Assembly (NCBI GenBank): GCA_008692225.1
Contig: VICG01000003.1
Span: 2,349,501-2,413,500, forward strand
Direction of reading: 5' to 3'
Source of the DNA: Monilinia fructicola
Taxonomy: Eukaryota > Ascomycota > Leotiomycetes > Helotiales > Sclerotiniaceae
DNA: 64,000 nucleotides
Within the stretch, counting starts at the first letter, position 1; every line of letters begins with the position of its first letter. Below the pieces are notes generated by a model. The model made no database searches and was not told the origin of the DNA. It was given only the letters and a program-made list of their open reading frames with translations. The position numbers were made by a program, and so were the translations under genes. This document shows positions 11,294-25,112 of this stretch, one piece after another.

Positions 11294-12274
11294 ATGTCCC
11301 AGACAACCCTCAATTTTAGCCAAGATCATAAACTAAAAAGCAATTCTAGAAGCGTTTCTGTTGTTTTCTCAAACCATCCCGTCCCAAAATCTCGGATTCG
11401 TCGACTCAAAGGCCACTGAAATAGATTTTACGATCAATGGTAGAGATCTCACAATTTATCAATCCCCTACAATTCTATCGTCAAATCGTGATGGTGGAAC
11501 AACCGGAGCAGGTAAATCAACTTTTCCATGTGCAGAAGCAGGTTACTTAACCCCTTACTAACAGCGATAATAGTGATATGGAAAATCACCCCCCTTTTCG
11601 CAAAATGGATATCCTCAACTACAAATCCGCTCCTTCAACATCAGATCATCACCCCTGAATCAGTCGTTCTCGAACTGGGCTGTGGGATATCCGGCTTGAT
11701 AGCACTTACTTTATCACCCCTTCTTCAAACCTATGTCCTCACCGATCAACCATATGTCCTCAAACTTCTCTCTCAGAATCTCTCTTCCAATTCATCCACA
11801 TCCTCAACCACATCAAGCTCTAAATCTAAATCCCGCAAATCCAAGGCCCCCTCTTCAACTTCCACATTATCAGCTCAGCTGTCCTCAACTAATAAAATAG
11901 TTCCTTTGACGCTTGACTGGGAAACAGACGTCGTCTCCCCCTCCCTCACTTGCTCCGATAACACTACGAGTTTTGATGCAATTATAGCATGCGACTGCAT
12001 ATACAACGATGCATTGATTCCACCCTTTGTCCAAACCTGCGTTGACCTATGTCGTTTACGTTCCTCTTCCTCTTATCCAGACGATGGAAGTCAATCTACT
12101 ACTCCAACTGTTTGTGTCATAGCCCAGCAACTCCGCTCCCCAGATGTCTTTGAATCCTGGCTCAAGGAATTCAATAAATACTTCCGAGTATGGAGAGTTC
12201 AAGAAGGAGATATTCAAACTTGTGGATTAGGGGAAGATTCAGGATTTGTAGTTCATGTTGGGATTTTAAGATAG
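11294..12274 (+). CDS. RKM5: Protein-lysine methyltransferase, RKM5/METTL21-like (apparent 1-nt frameshift)
   Basis: Exons 11294-11511 and 11574-12274, with a 62-nt phase-1 intron (GTAAAT...TACTAAC...TAG). The methyltransferase frame has no ATG of its own. An ATG at 11294 opens in the neighbouring frame, and removing one A from the AAAA run at 11386-11389 joins SNHPVP to NLGFVDSKATEID. The result is 305 aa. Motifs: GGTTGAVIWK across the intron, the SAM motif I ELGCGISG, TDQPYVL, and ACDCIYNDALI, the arrangement of family-16 (METTL21-like) methyltransferases. Yeast Rkm5 methylates ribosomal protein L1. A Ser/Thr/Lys-rich insert of about 40 residues interrupts the Rossmann fold. The substrate here is inferred from the yeast protein only. 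Confidence 0.8.
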
Positions 12275-14058
12275 AAATCAAGATCACGATATATCTCGTA
12301 AGTAGATTAAGGGGCTTTCAAAATTTTCTTCAAACGAATTGGTTTGCTAGCTCCGTATGAGTTCACAAGCATTTCGAGGTCTATTGCCAAACTCAGTGAT
12401 CAATCTAGTACACTGAGTGATGTGAACACTGGATAATAATTTTCACCTTTGAAATCAGCGAACTATGCAAGTGCATTGGGGATCAAGCTGACAGATATGC
12501 AACGGCCATGAAAGATAAGTGATATATATATGCACCTAAATAACCAACGTTATTACCGTCTATATAATTCCCCCCCCCCCCCAGATTAAACTGTAGAGAG
12601 GAGCTGATACCAAGCTTCCGAGAGCAAGTTGAATCGCGCACCAAAGTCAGTATTCCAAGGCTACTAGTACGTATGCTAACATCCCAAATGAAAGCACCCC
12701 GTGAAATCTTACTCACGTTCCTGCAAAAGACATGGGTGGGCTTTCACCCTCCTTCCAGCTACAAGCATTGAGTTGTAAGACTCCGATATCTCCAAGATTC
12801 GGGGATTTCCCGACTAGAATTATCATATCAAATGAGAAATATACTCGTGATTCATGGGAGGATAACTAGTCATTTGAAAGTTGTGGGTGGATTGTTACGG
12901 TGTGAGAATCATAGGAAGTATCCTCAAAACACATCTTCAAATTCTTGAAACAGGAGAGCAACATGGTTTACTTCGAGATCCAATCTTGCTGATTTTTCAT
13001 CATAAGCCCTGGATGAGAAACAAGCGAGAATGCTGGAAGTTGATCAGAGGTCTCACAAACATTGCTCCTCCTGTGCAACTTTTTACACGGCATCGAAGTA
13101 ATGGTGATTGAGCGGATAGGTGGCAAGATACTGGATCGAGAAGGTGCTTCATATGGGAGGTGAAGGCTCTTAGTTACTTTTACCAAGATACCGTCTATTG
13201 CTTCCTTGTCATGAGATAGTCATCGCTTCCTTCTTGTAAGTTATTCTGACCCATACCTCTCTTCTTACGAGAAAGCTTTTATGATCATGCTGTCATCAAA
13301 ACTTGTACGATTATACATGGCAACATAAGCATAATTCTCAAGCAAATTGTATTGACAAGAGCTCCACCTACACGCCGCAGCGTGGCTCGAATATCCTGCG
13401 TTATTTGATTCAGAGCTAGATCAAGGTGCAATCACCGTAAAGGTGATGCTGGCTGCAATAAATATCTCAATTAAGGAAACTCTGCTCCTTACTCAAAAAT
13501 GCAAAACAAGACAGAGAATTCCGCAGTTCCAATTCTCTATAACAAAAGGAAGCGCTTGAGAGGGGAATTCAGAACAAACAATCCAGTGGCAAGGGGCCTA
13601 TATTTGTATTGAAGCATTAGTGGGCATGTTCACATGCATCAATCACCATTATTGTACTTTGCCAGGATCAACGGGATTCTTGGTTCATACCTTGTAACAT
13701 ATGATTGGAATCGTGGTCTTGAACCCTAGGCATCAACTATGGGCTCTAGCGAAATATCACGAGCAGATGCAGCAGACGCAGCAGACGCTTTAAGTACTAA
13801 GTATCCATCATGCAGACGTATTGCCTCTTGAGAATATCTATAACAAGTCTGCTTCTAGCGTAATACTATAGCTTCTATCTTCTACTGGGATGTGCCAAGT
13901 GAGGGGTTGCTCGGCATCACCCGACATCCAGATATGTCGGTTGCCGCAACCCTGCTTTCGAATTTGATTCCCATCACCTTGTCAAGTCCCATGGTACAAG
14001 ACTCTACAGGCAATGATCAAACAAACACAAGTACATTTCTTATCCAACAGCGTCCAGA
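12275..14058. other. Intergenic, no supported gene
   Basis: Contains a run of 13 C at 12570-12582 and a compound hairpin at 13904-13952. Short open frames here lack coding character, introns or recognisable motifs. Confidence 0.5.
13904..13952. other. Compound stem-loop, 18 paired bases
   Basis: GGGTTGC (13904-13910) pairs with GCAACCC (13946-13952), GGCA (13913-13916) with TGCC (13942-13945), and CCGACAT (13921-13927) with ATGTCGG (13934-13940), around a 6-nt loop. It is GC-rich within AT-richer surroundings. It could be a structured RNA element or the remnant of a terminal repeat. Confidence 0.45.
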
Positions 14059-14869
14059 CTAGACACATGTACATCTGAACCTCAGCAATTCAATGGTACC
14101 AAGCTTTGATCCTGGAGGAGTACAACTCGGACATGCAGATAGACCGTCTTGACACCCGATAGCATGATATCCCAATCTCTCATGCACAAAAGCCAACTCG
14201 AAGCAACACACATGATGCTTTTGCAACGTCGATTGTAACAGTGAATACCACATCCCATTAGGCGGTACAGAATTGGAGCATGGCACTTGGACTCGGCAGA
14301 TAGGAGAACAAGCGACGGGAAGAATTCAACAATGGAATCTACTGATCCGCTTCATGATCACTTTTCGTTCCTACCGCCATTAATTTTCCCGTAAAAGCTC
14401 GAAACAATAAGAGCACCGGGTCTCTAGCTCGCACATAGAAACCGAACGACTCGATATCTTGCACCGCCCACATATTCCGTCCGGGTATTGACGAAAGAAC
14501 AAGATCGACGGCTCTCCAGACAAATTCAATGTCAGTCAGCAACGTGTACAATCTTTCTCGGCTCGCTCTCAAATCTAGAAGTGGACCTTCCTTCCATAAC
14601 GACAATTCTCTTTTACGAGCTTTGCTTAACCATCCACACATCAATGAACAGCAAAGTTTGTGAATCATCATATGCCATCTGTTCGCTCGTGGAAAATATA
14701 CTTCGGCGTGGAACGAACAATGGGTGGATGCTTTCAAAACGACAAATCTGATGAAGATACCGTGGGCGAAAACGGTGTTTGAGCGGATGGCCACTAGTGG
14801 ACTAGAAATTTTGTCATGTGTTTGGTCCTTGTCAGGGCAGGGGATATCATACATTAAAGCGCATAGCAT
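14059..14869 (-). pseudogene. Coding-like, interrupted region; unknown protein
   Basis: A minus-strand segment, 14869-14339, reads 176 codons with protein-like composition (for example GFYVRARDPVLLLFRAF). A second segment, roughly 14325-14059, in another frame is cysteine-rich (CSPICRVQVPC, HHVCCFELAFVHERLGYH, GCQDGLSACPSC). I could not find a splice pair that joins them cleanly, and at least two frame changes would be needed. It may be a small uncharacterised gene with sequence errors or a decayed gene. I do not recognise the family. Confidence 0.35.
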
Positions 14870-15699
14870 GCGGCGGCTTTGCTGCAGTGGGAGAATGTGA
14901 TGCCGTGTAACTCTTCACGCTTTAGTTTCGCGTTTGGCGTTCCCGCTGGATTTTTTGGGGGGGGGGGAGGAGTTTAATCTTGGGCTTATACGATGTTTGA
15001 TTTTTGGGTTTTAGTTTAGGAGTAGTGATACGGTGAAGTTGGTAGGGAGGATATAAGGCTTTGAGGCACGAGGTGAGAACTAGGAGTGAAAGCTAATGGA
15101 TGACTGAGTAGGTAGATAGAAGTGAGTACTCGATTTGATACCAGGGCTCCCGGTACCTCCACTTCCACTCAATGAAGCAATCGGCTGCAGGATGTAAGTT
15201 TTTGTCCTCTGGGCTGATATCAACGATCTTGGAATATGACTACAACCTCTCCCGCACCGAGTTTTGGGCTTGATCTCCATTTTCTACACCGCTGCCGCGT
15301 CCATCTAGACGCATGTTTCCTAAAACTTCGACGTCAATTCACCACGTGAATTCTGGATCTTGGGTCACGTCCTTGCAGATATAAGCAGCACCAAAAACGA
15401 GAGAATCGTCGACAATGATTCAAAGTGGTGATGGAAGCGCTGCTATCATGAGATGTCTCGTTCTTCTCCATGTTCCTGCTCTTGTTCTCGCTGCACTTGT
15501 TGCTCTACTTCGCGTGCGAAGAGCTTAAATAACTGAGCATGAATAGGCCCCTCTGCTTGCAATATCCGAGGATGTTTTGTAGAAGCATGCTCCGCTGAAC
15601 GTATCCTGAAGCAGAAAGATCAATGAGAAGAGGCCACCAACCTACGCTCTATGTTATCCATCCGATTGGTATCACGGTTTGCGTATATGGAAATCTTAC
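14870..15699. other. Intergenic, no supported gene
   Basis: Contains a run of 11 G at 14957-14967. Nothing else is recognised. Confidence 0.45.
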
Positions 15700-16231
15700 A
15701 GAGTTACAGGACCCATGGCATGTTCGATATTCGTAGCTGAGAGGACTTTTTTCTTGAGATGATAGTCATTGATGCAGCTAGGCTTAGGATCGAGGATAAA
15801 GAAGTCGGAGGTGAGAATCGTACAAAGTATTGGCATACTACAACACCACCTTCGGGGGTTTAATGAGCACAAGAATGAGATTCAGAGGAGCATCAAGAAA
15901 GAGCCGACGCAGGAAGAATGTCATGAGCATGAAGCCCAATCTAGGAATACAGGCAGAAAACTTATCCCGAAGTGTTTCTTGAAGCGTCAACTGCAAAGTC
16001 TCGCAGAAGCTTGCCTGCGACTCGTAGACTCAAGCTGCACGTTATACTTCTTGCAAAAGGTCCAAGTGTAGACCTTATGGTTTCTGTATGTGTGTCGACA
16101 ATGGACCAGGACTCTTCGTCTGGAATTGGGTTATTCCGGAAGTCTAAGGGCATGACCACAGGTCCTGGGAAGTGCATCAAGGCTAAGCAGAATTCGAGGT
16201 CATTAGTACCAAAATCATAAAGGCATCCTTA
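15700..16231 (-). pseudogene. Fragmented minus-strand coding-like region
   Basis: Three overlapping minus-strand segments in different frames read like protein. The first, about 16231-15962, contains DLEFCLALMHFPGPVVMPLD and WSIVDTHTETIRSTLGPF. The second, about 16040-15840, contains QETLRDKFSACIPRLGFMLM. The third, about 15815-15700, contains DFFILDPKPSCINDY and ends at a good donor, GTAAGA (15699-15694). No single frame is open across them. Either a real gene has been broken by several indels or this is a relic. No family is recognised. Confidence 0.25.
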
Positions 16232-18700
16232 CTTAACAAAGGGCACACACAAGTCCCCGAATGAGTAGAGACAGTGAAATTAGAGATTACAAATCCCGAA
16301 CTTGACCAAATTCGGGAAAATTGCAGAGGCTCTGAGCAATTGGTAAAGATAGCTTCGATTTAACGCCAAATAAGGAACGTACTTTTAAGCTCGCCGAACT
16401 GGGAGCAAAGAAAAAGCATGGGGTCCCCAAGAAGTTGAAGAAGTGGGCTTGTTGCAACATCCCCATAGATGAGACTCAACTTCGTTTACACGAAGCCAAA
16501 CATGTTTTGAAGGAAGGACCCATGGATAAAGAATATGCCGACATGTAGTTGAGCTCGAGGAGGTCTACAGACAATCTTTTGCCCAAACGTGTTTGGAAGA
16601 ACCTCCCGAAATGGAGAACGCTAGGAAGGAGCAGACTCCAATTCAATACCAACTTGAGAGCAGTGAATAGAAATCGGAAAAATATCCTGAAATTGAAAGT
16701 ACCAGAACCTGGGATAACCTCATTCCACAACAACCCAAAGCAAGCGGCTAGGGATTGCTTTCAGATGGACCAATGAACACCAAAGAACTCAACTACCAGT
16801 CTTAGCCAAGTAGTCCAAGGAGGTAAATCAAAAGAAGAATCTCTCATAACCCAGCGGATAGCCAAAACTATTGCCAGTGGACACGTTGACCTTTATTCCA
16901 CGGACTATAGCCCAGAAATCTGGTGTGGGCGCCTACACCAAGAATCTCTTCGAATTGCCGGTATGCGACAAATCTATATTTTGGTCTGATTCAAGACGGA
17001 GGATTCGAGGCTTCCCCGGAAATATATCCGAAGACCAGGAGACTGTAGATAAGAACTCGAGGCAAGCTTTGGAGATAAAGCGTTAAGAGGGGCTGATGGC
17101 GAGGAGCAGGAAGTGGATGTTGATGGATTGATGCGCAAGGAACAAAGAGCGAAGATGCATGATGGTGCGGTTTCTGCAAGAGCAAAGCTTTGAAGGCCTT
17201 CGCAGATGATCGGGTGATAACTAAACAGTTTTCGCACATGATGAGGCTTTACACTTGTGCGAGTGAAGAGGAAAGAAGGTGAGCTTGGCAGCTTGTTTAG
17301 TTCCATTTGCGGGGGGCTGGCTATATTGATGAGGGTGTGCTTGATGGCATTATGGGTGTTTGGACCTGTGATGCGGATGATGGATGGGTGCTTGGAGAAT
17401 CTAGAAAGTCTGGGAAGCCAAGCGGTCTTGAGATTGGAGTTCTTGGAGTAGGTGTGCGAAGGTGATGAGCTGACGATGGAGAAATTGTCATTTAAAGTGT
17501 CGATGCAGGTTTGGATATCGAAGGTGCGATCGAATCCAAGTTCATCATTTTCATGGTTTTCTGACAATGGGTCGGCCAATCCATTTCTGTGGGCGTTGAG
17601 TGGATGATGTTGTCATTGGTCTCATTTCACAAGAGATGGGACTTGAACAGGAAGGAGCCAATTCAGACCCATAATCTATGGAATCAGTCCCTACATAAAT
17701 TGTTCATCCCATTCAAATCCAACGTACAGCATTAATGATGAAGCTATTCCTAACAGAAACTATATTCTAGAGACTTACATATGCATCGAACCTCCAGTGG
17801 AGTTTCAAGCCTCTACGTGTCAAGAGAGATGTAAACCTCTGGACGAAGCCGAGAAACGATTCTATTTCTCATGAAACAACATATTCAACGACGAGTTGTG
17901 TCAAAATTTCTAAACGACTATGATTCAATTTCTGGGGGGGGCTCGGCTGCAACAGATACAAGAACAGTAAAACGCGAAAGTAGTAAATCCCCAAACTCTC
18001 CAGCTAGCTCATAGAAAAAGATATCCATTTATATTTCCTACAACTCTCCTGTCCAACCGCCTCATGCGAATCGACACATTATTGAAGAATCGATGTCACT
18101 TCGTCCCTTCACAGAATGATGCCGATCTATAAATGTTAACGGGAACCATGCTGGTCAACAATCTATACATGACTTCGAAGCTTGAGATATGAAGAGGGAT
18201 GAACGAGCCCGCAGTATGATTTTAGTAAAGCCACTAACGCATGATCACCGGCCCCTGTAGGCGGCTTGAATAAAGAGCAGCTGGAGGAGAACAATTTCTT
18301 GAAGACGGCCTTGTCATTCTTGCCAATAACGAAACAGATGTGCAGAAGGTTGCGACCTTCTTGCCTCGAATCAAACGTACCGGCAGAACTGCCCAGTCTC
18401 GCACGAATGCTCGATGGCACGCTTACGGCAACAATATGGACAAGAACATCAAGGTGCCCGGAACCTTTTCGTCACCCTTGGATATACTACCTAAATCAAG
18501 ACACCGTACCCTCAACCCATTGCTCTACCCGGAGAACAACCCGGCGAACTACAAGAGCGACTGCTGCACCTCAGGAGATCATCGACCCAACGAAAGAAGA
18601 GATGTCCATGCAAGCGGTGACGGGAAAACCACTGACTCACTGCGAGGAACAGATGGCCTAGTTTAGTTGCTGATCATGCCCCGTAAAGTTCCGGGGTACC
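16232..18700. other. Gene-poor stretch with isolated open frames
   Basis: Contains a 201-codon open frame without ATG on the minus strand (17579-16974), coding-like scraps on the plus strand around 16400-16780, and an 85-codon minus frame at 18420-18163. None has a start, intron structure and motif together. I regard this as non-coding or decayed sequence. Confidence 0.4.
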
Positions 18701-21700
18701 CCATACCAAGTATTCGGCATTTGAATTCTAGTGGTTGCAGAGTAAGTTTTGACTGCTGATGCATATGATCTACGACATCATCACTGCAACATGGTCGCAT
18801 GACCGGAAAAAAACCGCACACGCACGATGCACGCCAACAGAGAAAAATCAAAATCCAATGTGTTTATTGTTGCAGGACTAGCGGTATTTGGCTGGGAAGT
18901 CAAACGTCGCGATAACCAACCACACCGACATACAACGATGGGAAATAAAAGCACGAAGCGCTCCTCCCTCGCATGTTCCCGATTGACGGTGATTTCTCCA
19001 ACTTCGGTTCAATCACTCCTAACGCCTTGAATCGCCAGCTGGCAAGAGGACAGAAGGCTACAGGGCTCGCATACTCAATGGCATGGTGATGCAGCACGTA
19101 AGCAGTCACTCGAAGATGATCCTCTCAACCCTTGTGGCGGGCGATGGTGCCGAGAAGACAAGATCTGGCCACATGACCACGAACCGTCGGGATAACTCCG
19201 AATCGACCGGAAAGCCTTCGGGATTGCAGTGCCACAGCTGTATTTCCGCTCTTCCGCATACATACATACATACATACTCTAGAACCTCCACTCCCCCCTC
19301 CCCCCTCCTCGCTTCCACACTTACCCTCCCCTCCACCTGCCGTCCCAAACAACCCCCAAACCCGAGTCAGAGGCATGCCCGGCACACCACACTTCCTGTA
19401 GCCCACAGACGCTACTGGCGTAGCCTCGGCTATTCCGTGGCATAACCGCCACGGAATGCCCACCCAGAAGTTTCGCGACTCGTTCCAGCACCCGTCCAAT
19501 CTTACCAGGACATCCGACCACCGCCCACCCCGAGCAGAGTCCCCAGCTGGCCCTTCGCGCACCAAAAAGTGCCGAGGAAAGAAGCACAGCGGGGTGGCTC
19601 GGCGGCCCTGACTTTAGTCTTGTTTGAGCGGTGGGGTGGCGTTGTGCTTGCTGGCGATGGAATTTTTCGCCAACAATTGGGGATTTCGGGGATTGGGGCG
19701 AGAAGGCGGGCGGTGGCGCCACGGGATTTTCAGCACGGTTGCGGATGGGATGGAGGGGTCACGATCAGTCAGTCCATTCGATGGCTGAAGGGGAATTGGG
19801 GGATTGGGCGTGACGAATGAGCGATGGGGTCTATGCGGCGTGTTTTTCCCCCTCGTATAGCCCACGCATGGTGCAGAAATTCCTCCGCGCGCTCTCGAGA
19901 CCCAATCTCGCCCCGGTCTCAGCTATTTTCAAGGGCCGGCTTCTTGGGCAGTTTTTGGAAATTACTGTTGTGCCACTTCCCGAAATGGACGTCCACCTCT
20001 GCTAGAATCAAAATTGTACAGGGCTTTGGGCTTCGCAAGCCTTACTGAAATATCCCAAAGGGTCGGGAAAAGTGGAGAGGGAGAAACAGGAACGGATAGG
20101 TCGAGCGGGAGTCGGTCAGATTGTGGGGTTATGGGAATACTAGGCAATAAAATGTTGGAAAGCGGAAATCTTGGAGGGGTATTGGCTTCTTTTCTGAAAT
20201 TGGAATATTATTGCGTCCACTTCATGTGTGTCGGGGTTTGGTGTCCAGTTGGGAATTTACGAATCTTGTTTGTTGGTAAGCAATAGCACTTTGGAAGTAA
20301 TCATGTTTTGTGCGGTTGACTATTCGGGGGTTATGCAGAGCAAGAAGATTGATTCAAGGCATGAATTGATGAGGATGAGATTGGCGATATGGGGAACAAG
20401 AGGGTTTGGGAACGTAGTGGAGAGGGACACAGGGATTCGAGAGTACGGTATTCTTGTTACTTGCAAACTGGTTGGGTTATTGGCTATACTAGACATGCTA
20501 AGTGCCATCTTATTTCAGTAGGCATATCTAAATGGCAATCATACTACCGCTTCCACCGTCCAAAAAGTCTAAGAAGATTCGGAGATTAGACTTAGGATTA
20601 GACTTAGACTCAGACTTGGATTTCGAGTTCAGCTGAACTGAATCACAAATTGAGCTAAAAACTGAAGGTTAAGAAACACCACCGTACCATGAGACGTGAA
20701 CGCTGGGTGGACGCATGTAAGAATTGAACATTGAGGAAGGAAAAGTCCAGATCTTGTTACCAATGTCTAGAGCACGTTTTTGCTCCCAAGTAGTTGAATG
20801 ATAAGGGAAAAGTTAAAAGCGGTCTGCCTGACATGATTCTGGGGAAATTATGGCAAGGAGTGATGTAACTGGATCACTGCGATCTACAAGTGCCAGAATA
20901 GAGTTCGAGTGAAGGGATAGATGATATTTACAGGAGTGAAGGAAGCAAAATTTCCCAGAAATCGTATATGTAGGTATGATATCGAGAAGTCGTCATGATT
21001 CTGGAAGAGGAAAACTTTTCTCTTATCCTTACCCAACACTTGGGTATATCCAAGTTGCCAGTTGGAGCTGGCATGTCTTGGAAAGTTGACTAGTTACTCC
21101 AAGAGGTAGTAGTGCCCCTTAGGTCTGGGGACCCCAACAAATTCATCTACAGTATGGGAGAGAGCATTATTGACAAATTGGGGAATAAACAAACACTTTG
21201 GCTATCTTCTGCCCAAACCGGATAGTGTAGGGAAAATCACACATCAATCACCAAAACACAATCAGTCTATCGACTTTCACATGTCCGGGTCTAACTTCCC
21301 AGATATCTGATCTGAATGGATGCAGCACCGCAACATGCATCGATGCTAGGGCCCCCCCAGTACTTCTCGACCAAAAGCTTATCGCATCGCATCGCCCTGA
21401 AAAGATATGGGGATTTAATTTGCGATTTTCGGAAGAATTGTACTCCTGCTCACGATACGATACAGTACGGTACTAGTAGCAACATCTCTCGCAGCTCGGA
21501 GCTGAATTAGACACCACTCACTCACTCATTCCACAGTTTGCAAGCCTGCGAATGGGGCGCATAATTTGCTGGTTTTGCCTGCAGGCTGGTCGTCTCTGTC
21601 TATCGTTAGTGTCTGCCGCGAATGTCAATGAATCGATGAATCGATGAATCCATCCATCCATTAATCAAATTCATACAGTAGCCATGGAGAAATTAGCACG

Positions 21701-22480
21701 GCAGAGTTTTCCAATCTAGCTCCTCGCGTCCTGCAATCTCGCCATGTCTACGGAAGTAATCATCATACAACACCTTTCCCCATGAAATTCAATAAATGTG
21801 CCCCACGATGTATGTAAATGGCCGAGATGGATACTTTTCCTGTCTGTCCCGACTCCCTACCACAGTACGTAGTACAGTACGCACTCGAGCATACGATGTA
21901 CCTCGGATAGAAACTAGAAGAGCCAACAACAGGCGAGAACGATACGATGGATCAGAGATGAGTGATATTTGACGCATGGGAGCGAGGATAAAAGGACCGG
22001 GCCACGGGTGATATCGGAATCGCCTTTCTGTTGTTGACACTTATGGTCAACAGGATGGAGTATCTAAGGATCAGGATCCACAATAAAGCCGTCTGTCGAA
22101 TATGCGTTGGTGGGATGATTTGGGGGGGGATCACGTGTGGAATAGATGAAAGGAAATTACCCCGTAGGTGTACTGAGTACTCCGTACCATGGACCATGGA
22201 CATACGGCACATACATACTCCGCACATTCATACTCGAGTACATGCGCACAGTACGTACATACATACCGTACACACATACGTACATATAGTGCCATGTGTG
22301 CGCACGTGTTGGGAGACAAGGACGAAGGACGAAGGACGAGGGACGAAGGAAGAAGGAAGAACCGGCAGATATGAAAGGGGAAGGTCGAGGGTTTAGGATA
22401 AGTTGCGGCCAAAGTCAAAAGAAGTTGTCAAGCCTCAGCTTCGGGGATGATGGAAATGTGCGTGAACCGCGCGAGACCCT
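18701..22480. other. Intergenic desert, part 1
   Basis: No gene is recognised. Features are a CATA repeat near 19258-19276, TACTCCGTA at 22178-22186, and many direct and inverted CATAC/GTAC words at 22170-22300. Open frames are short and overlap on both strands, as expected of compositionally biased non-coding DNA. Confidence 0.45.
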
Positions 22481-24891
22481 TATTAGGTAGGTAGGTAGGT
22501 AGGTAGGTATTCTGACAACTCTGCAAGAGTGAGACTGGAGTGACTGGACGCCGGGCAGACGTATGATAATTTTAGATGAGGCTGGCACCTGGAACTCTAA
22601 TAAACTAACGGACGGATTGGCTGCATTATTCTTTCAACTATTGATCTATTCTGATTTCTGTGGTGCGATCGATATATTTGAGCACAGCTTCATGCAATCA
22701 TCATCTACTAGACTACCACGCTTTAAGTTCTCCAAGCCTTGTCTTCCTTATGCCACCACATTAATATAGAAATAGAAGGGAATACGGTAATAACGATGAT
22801 CCCTGATTCAGATTGTGAATGTGAATGTGAATGTGAATGTTGATGTGAATAAATAAATATATTTGTCTTGAAAATCAACGTCATATTATCACCCTCTAAT
22901 TCACGGAACTACACTTCCGTACCGATTCAGATGAACATCTCTCTACTTGTATTATCATTCCCATTCCTCTCTCTCTTTGTTTCCTATTCCATTCACTTCC
23001 CTTCCCTTCTCTTCCCTTGATGATTCATCTTCATCTCCAAAGCTAAAGATAGGGTACGGGACCTAAATAGGGGGCTCGTGCCTCAGCACCAAAAGTCGCA
23101 TTGCCTTTTTCGTGTCATCCGACAAATGCGGGTGTTCGTCCTTCCCTCCACAATCAGTCCTGGGGTATGATCGGCCCCGCACTCCTCAAGTTTTCCTTTT
23201 CCCACCAGGATCATTCCAAAGCGCCATCCGACGCCAATATCGTGCAATTTCCGTTTAGCACGATAATCATCTGCTGGGATTTCCACCGTGGCCCAAGAAA
23301 GCATGTCGAGTCAAACTCGGCGAAGTGCGAAATGAAATGAAATGAAATGAAACGAAATGAAATGAAATGAATGGGAGGGCGTGATAAATTGTAATTTCTC
23401 CATCCCTCATCCTTCATACGCTCGAACGGTATTCAGCGTCTCCCGTATCCGGCCAGCCGAAAGACCCCCCCTCCCCCCCTGAAATGGTCGTGTGGGAGGG
23501 ATCGTTTTCATCGTAAGATTCTACAGAGTACAGTACTGTATGAGGCACGCATCCCAACCCATGTTTCCGGACAGAGCAATCACAGTTCCCCGTTGCATTG
23601 ATCTTCGGTGCATTTGACGCAGTCACCAAACGCTCAAAATTTACCGGAACAGCTGAAGCATTATCGAGCCTTGCCAGGAGCGACCTACGGTAGGATGGAT
23701 GATTGCTATTCTGGGATCGGTTTTGTTTCAAGAGAGTATGGAGAGGGATACGATCTCGCAGAGTCTCAGTCAGGGTCATTGATGACACAAGGAATGAGTT
23801 GTCTTACGGGGAACACGACTGACTGTCCTGGACGGTATCGTTCCAATGCCCCCAAAACGAAGGCGAGGTGAAATCACTGGAGCGGAAGCGTTGCTCGACC
23901 CCACAACAGGGTTCCTCATTACCCCAGTTCTCAAACATCAGCTCCAGCTCCTCCGTACAACCCCCACGCCAAAGACCCATCTTGCGTTTTCGTGAGGGAG
24001 TCACTAAGCTACTACAGTACGGTCTGGAAAAAGATCCCTGGTGTAAGACAATCGTATCACCTGTAACATTGTCTAAAGCCTCTATATCACGCCATGAATG
24101 ATAGGTCGACGGTGCGCCGACTATTCTATGTCATTATATGTGAGTGTGTACAAAATCGACTGCGCCTCATCTTGTTATACCATACATATATCGTATCGTG
24201 TGTCATTACTTCCCCGACAATCGACGTCGTGTTAATAACGGTTTGGCCGACGCGGCTCGATAATGTTGGGAATATTGTAATGTCCTTTCCTGTCCGTACC
24301 ATACGGACATCACAGGTCAGGATACAATATCACAGGCAGAACAACTTGAATAATAATAAGTCACGATCGAAGACCACCGACCTACCGGGGTCTAAGATTT
24401 ATCTAAATACGAGTCAGGCTTCGGAAGACCAAGAAAGCGCAAGCTGATGCGATTCTCGTGCGGTGATCCCTAAAATTGACCATGTTATGAAAGCATCCCC
24501 AGCCCAAGAAAATCAATAATAAATAATAATGACAAAAGGATAATAAAAATAAATAAATAATAAAAAATAAAAATAATGACATAAATAAACAAGGCCAAAG
24601 ATTAAAGATGGAAAGATAAGAGCGAGCCACACTACATCCCCATCAACAAACACATCAAACCTACACATCATACAGTCTTATTTCTTCCGCTTCCCAGGAG
24701 TGCGCGCGCGAGAGAGAGATAAGGGAAGAAAGTCAAAGATAACACCATACATACAGTACCAAATCTCACCACCACCCGCGCCGCACGCCCCAGACGCATC
24801 GCTCAGCTTCGCACTGTAGCTTTTGGCACCATACTTATTATTATACTGTAATTACCGTACCGTACCGGAGCGACAACACAGCACAGCACCA

Positions 24892-24916
24892 TACAGTACA
24901 GTACAGTACAGTACAG
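24892..24916. repeat. (CAGTA)n repeat
   Basis: Five consecutive CAGTA units. The same word forms further arrays at 25164-25187, about 25386-25402 and about 25415-25429, and recurs around 25921-25960 and 29645-29661. Confidence 0.85.
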
Positions 24917-25112
24917 CCTACAAGACGGTACGACCGTAACGTCGGCAAAACTCCAAGTCCACCAATCACCTTCCAGACATGGATGGATGGACGGATGGAT
25001 GGATGGATGAATGAATGAATAGATGGCCTCCAACCCTCGAGATAGGCGAGCCCGGAAGTTTTCTTCTAGAAGGTTTCCTGGAAGCGTGAGGAGACTGACT
25101 AGTCCTGTAGAG

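Noticed and set aside
16974..17579. 201-codon minus-strand open frame
   Set aside because: It has no ATG near its start, the composition is Ser/Pro-rich without motifs, and no convincing splice partners were found.
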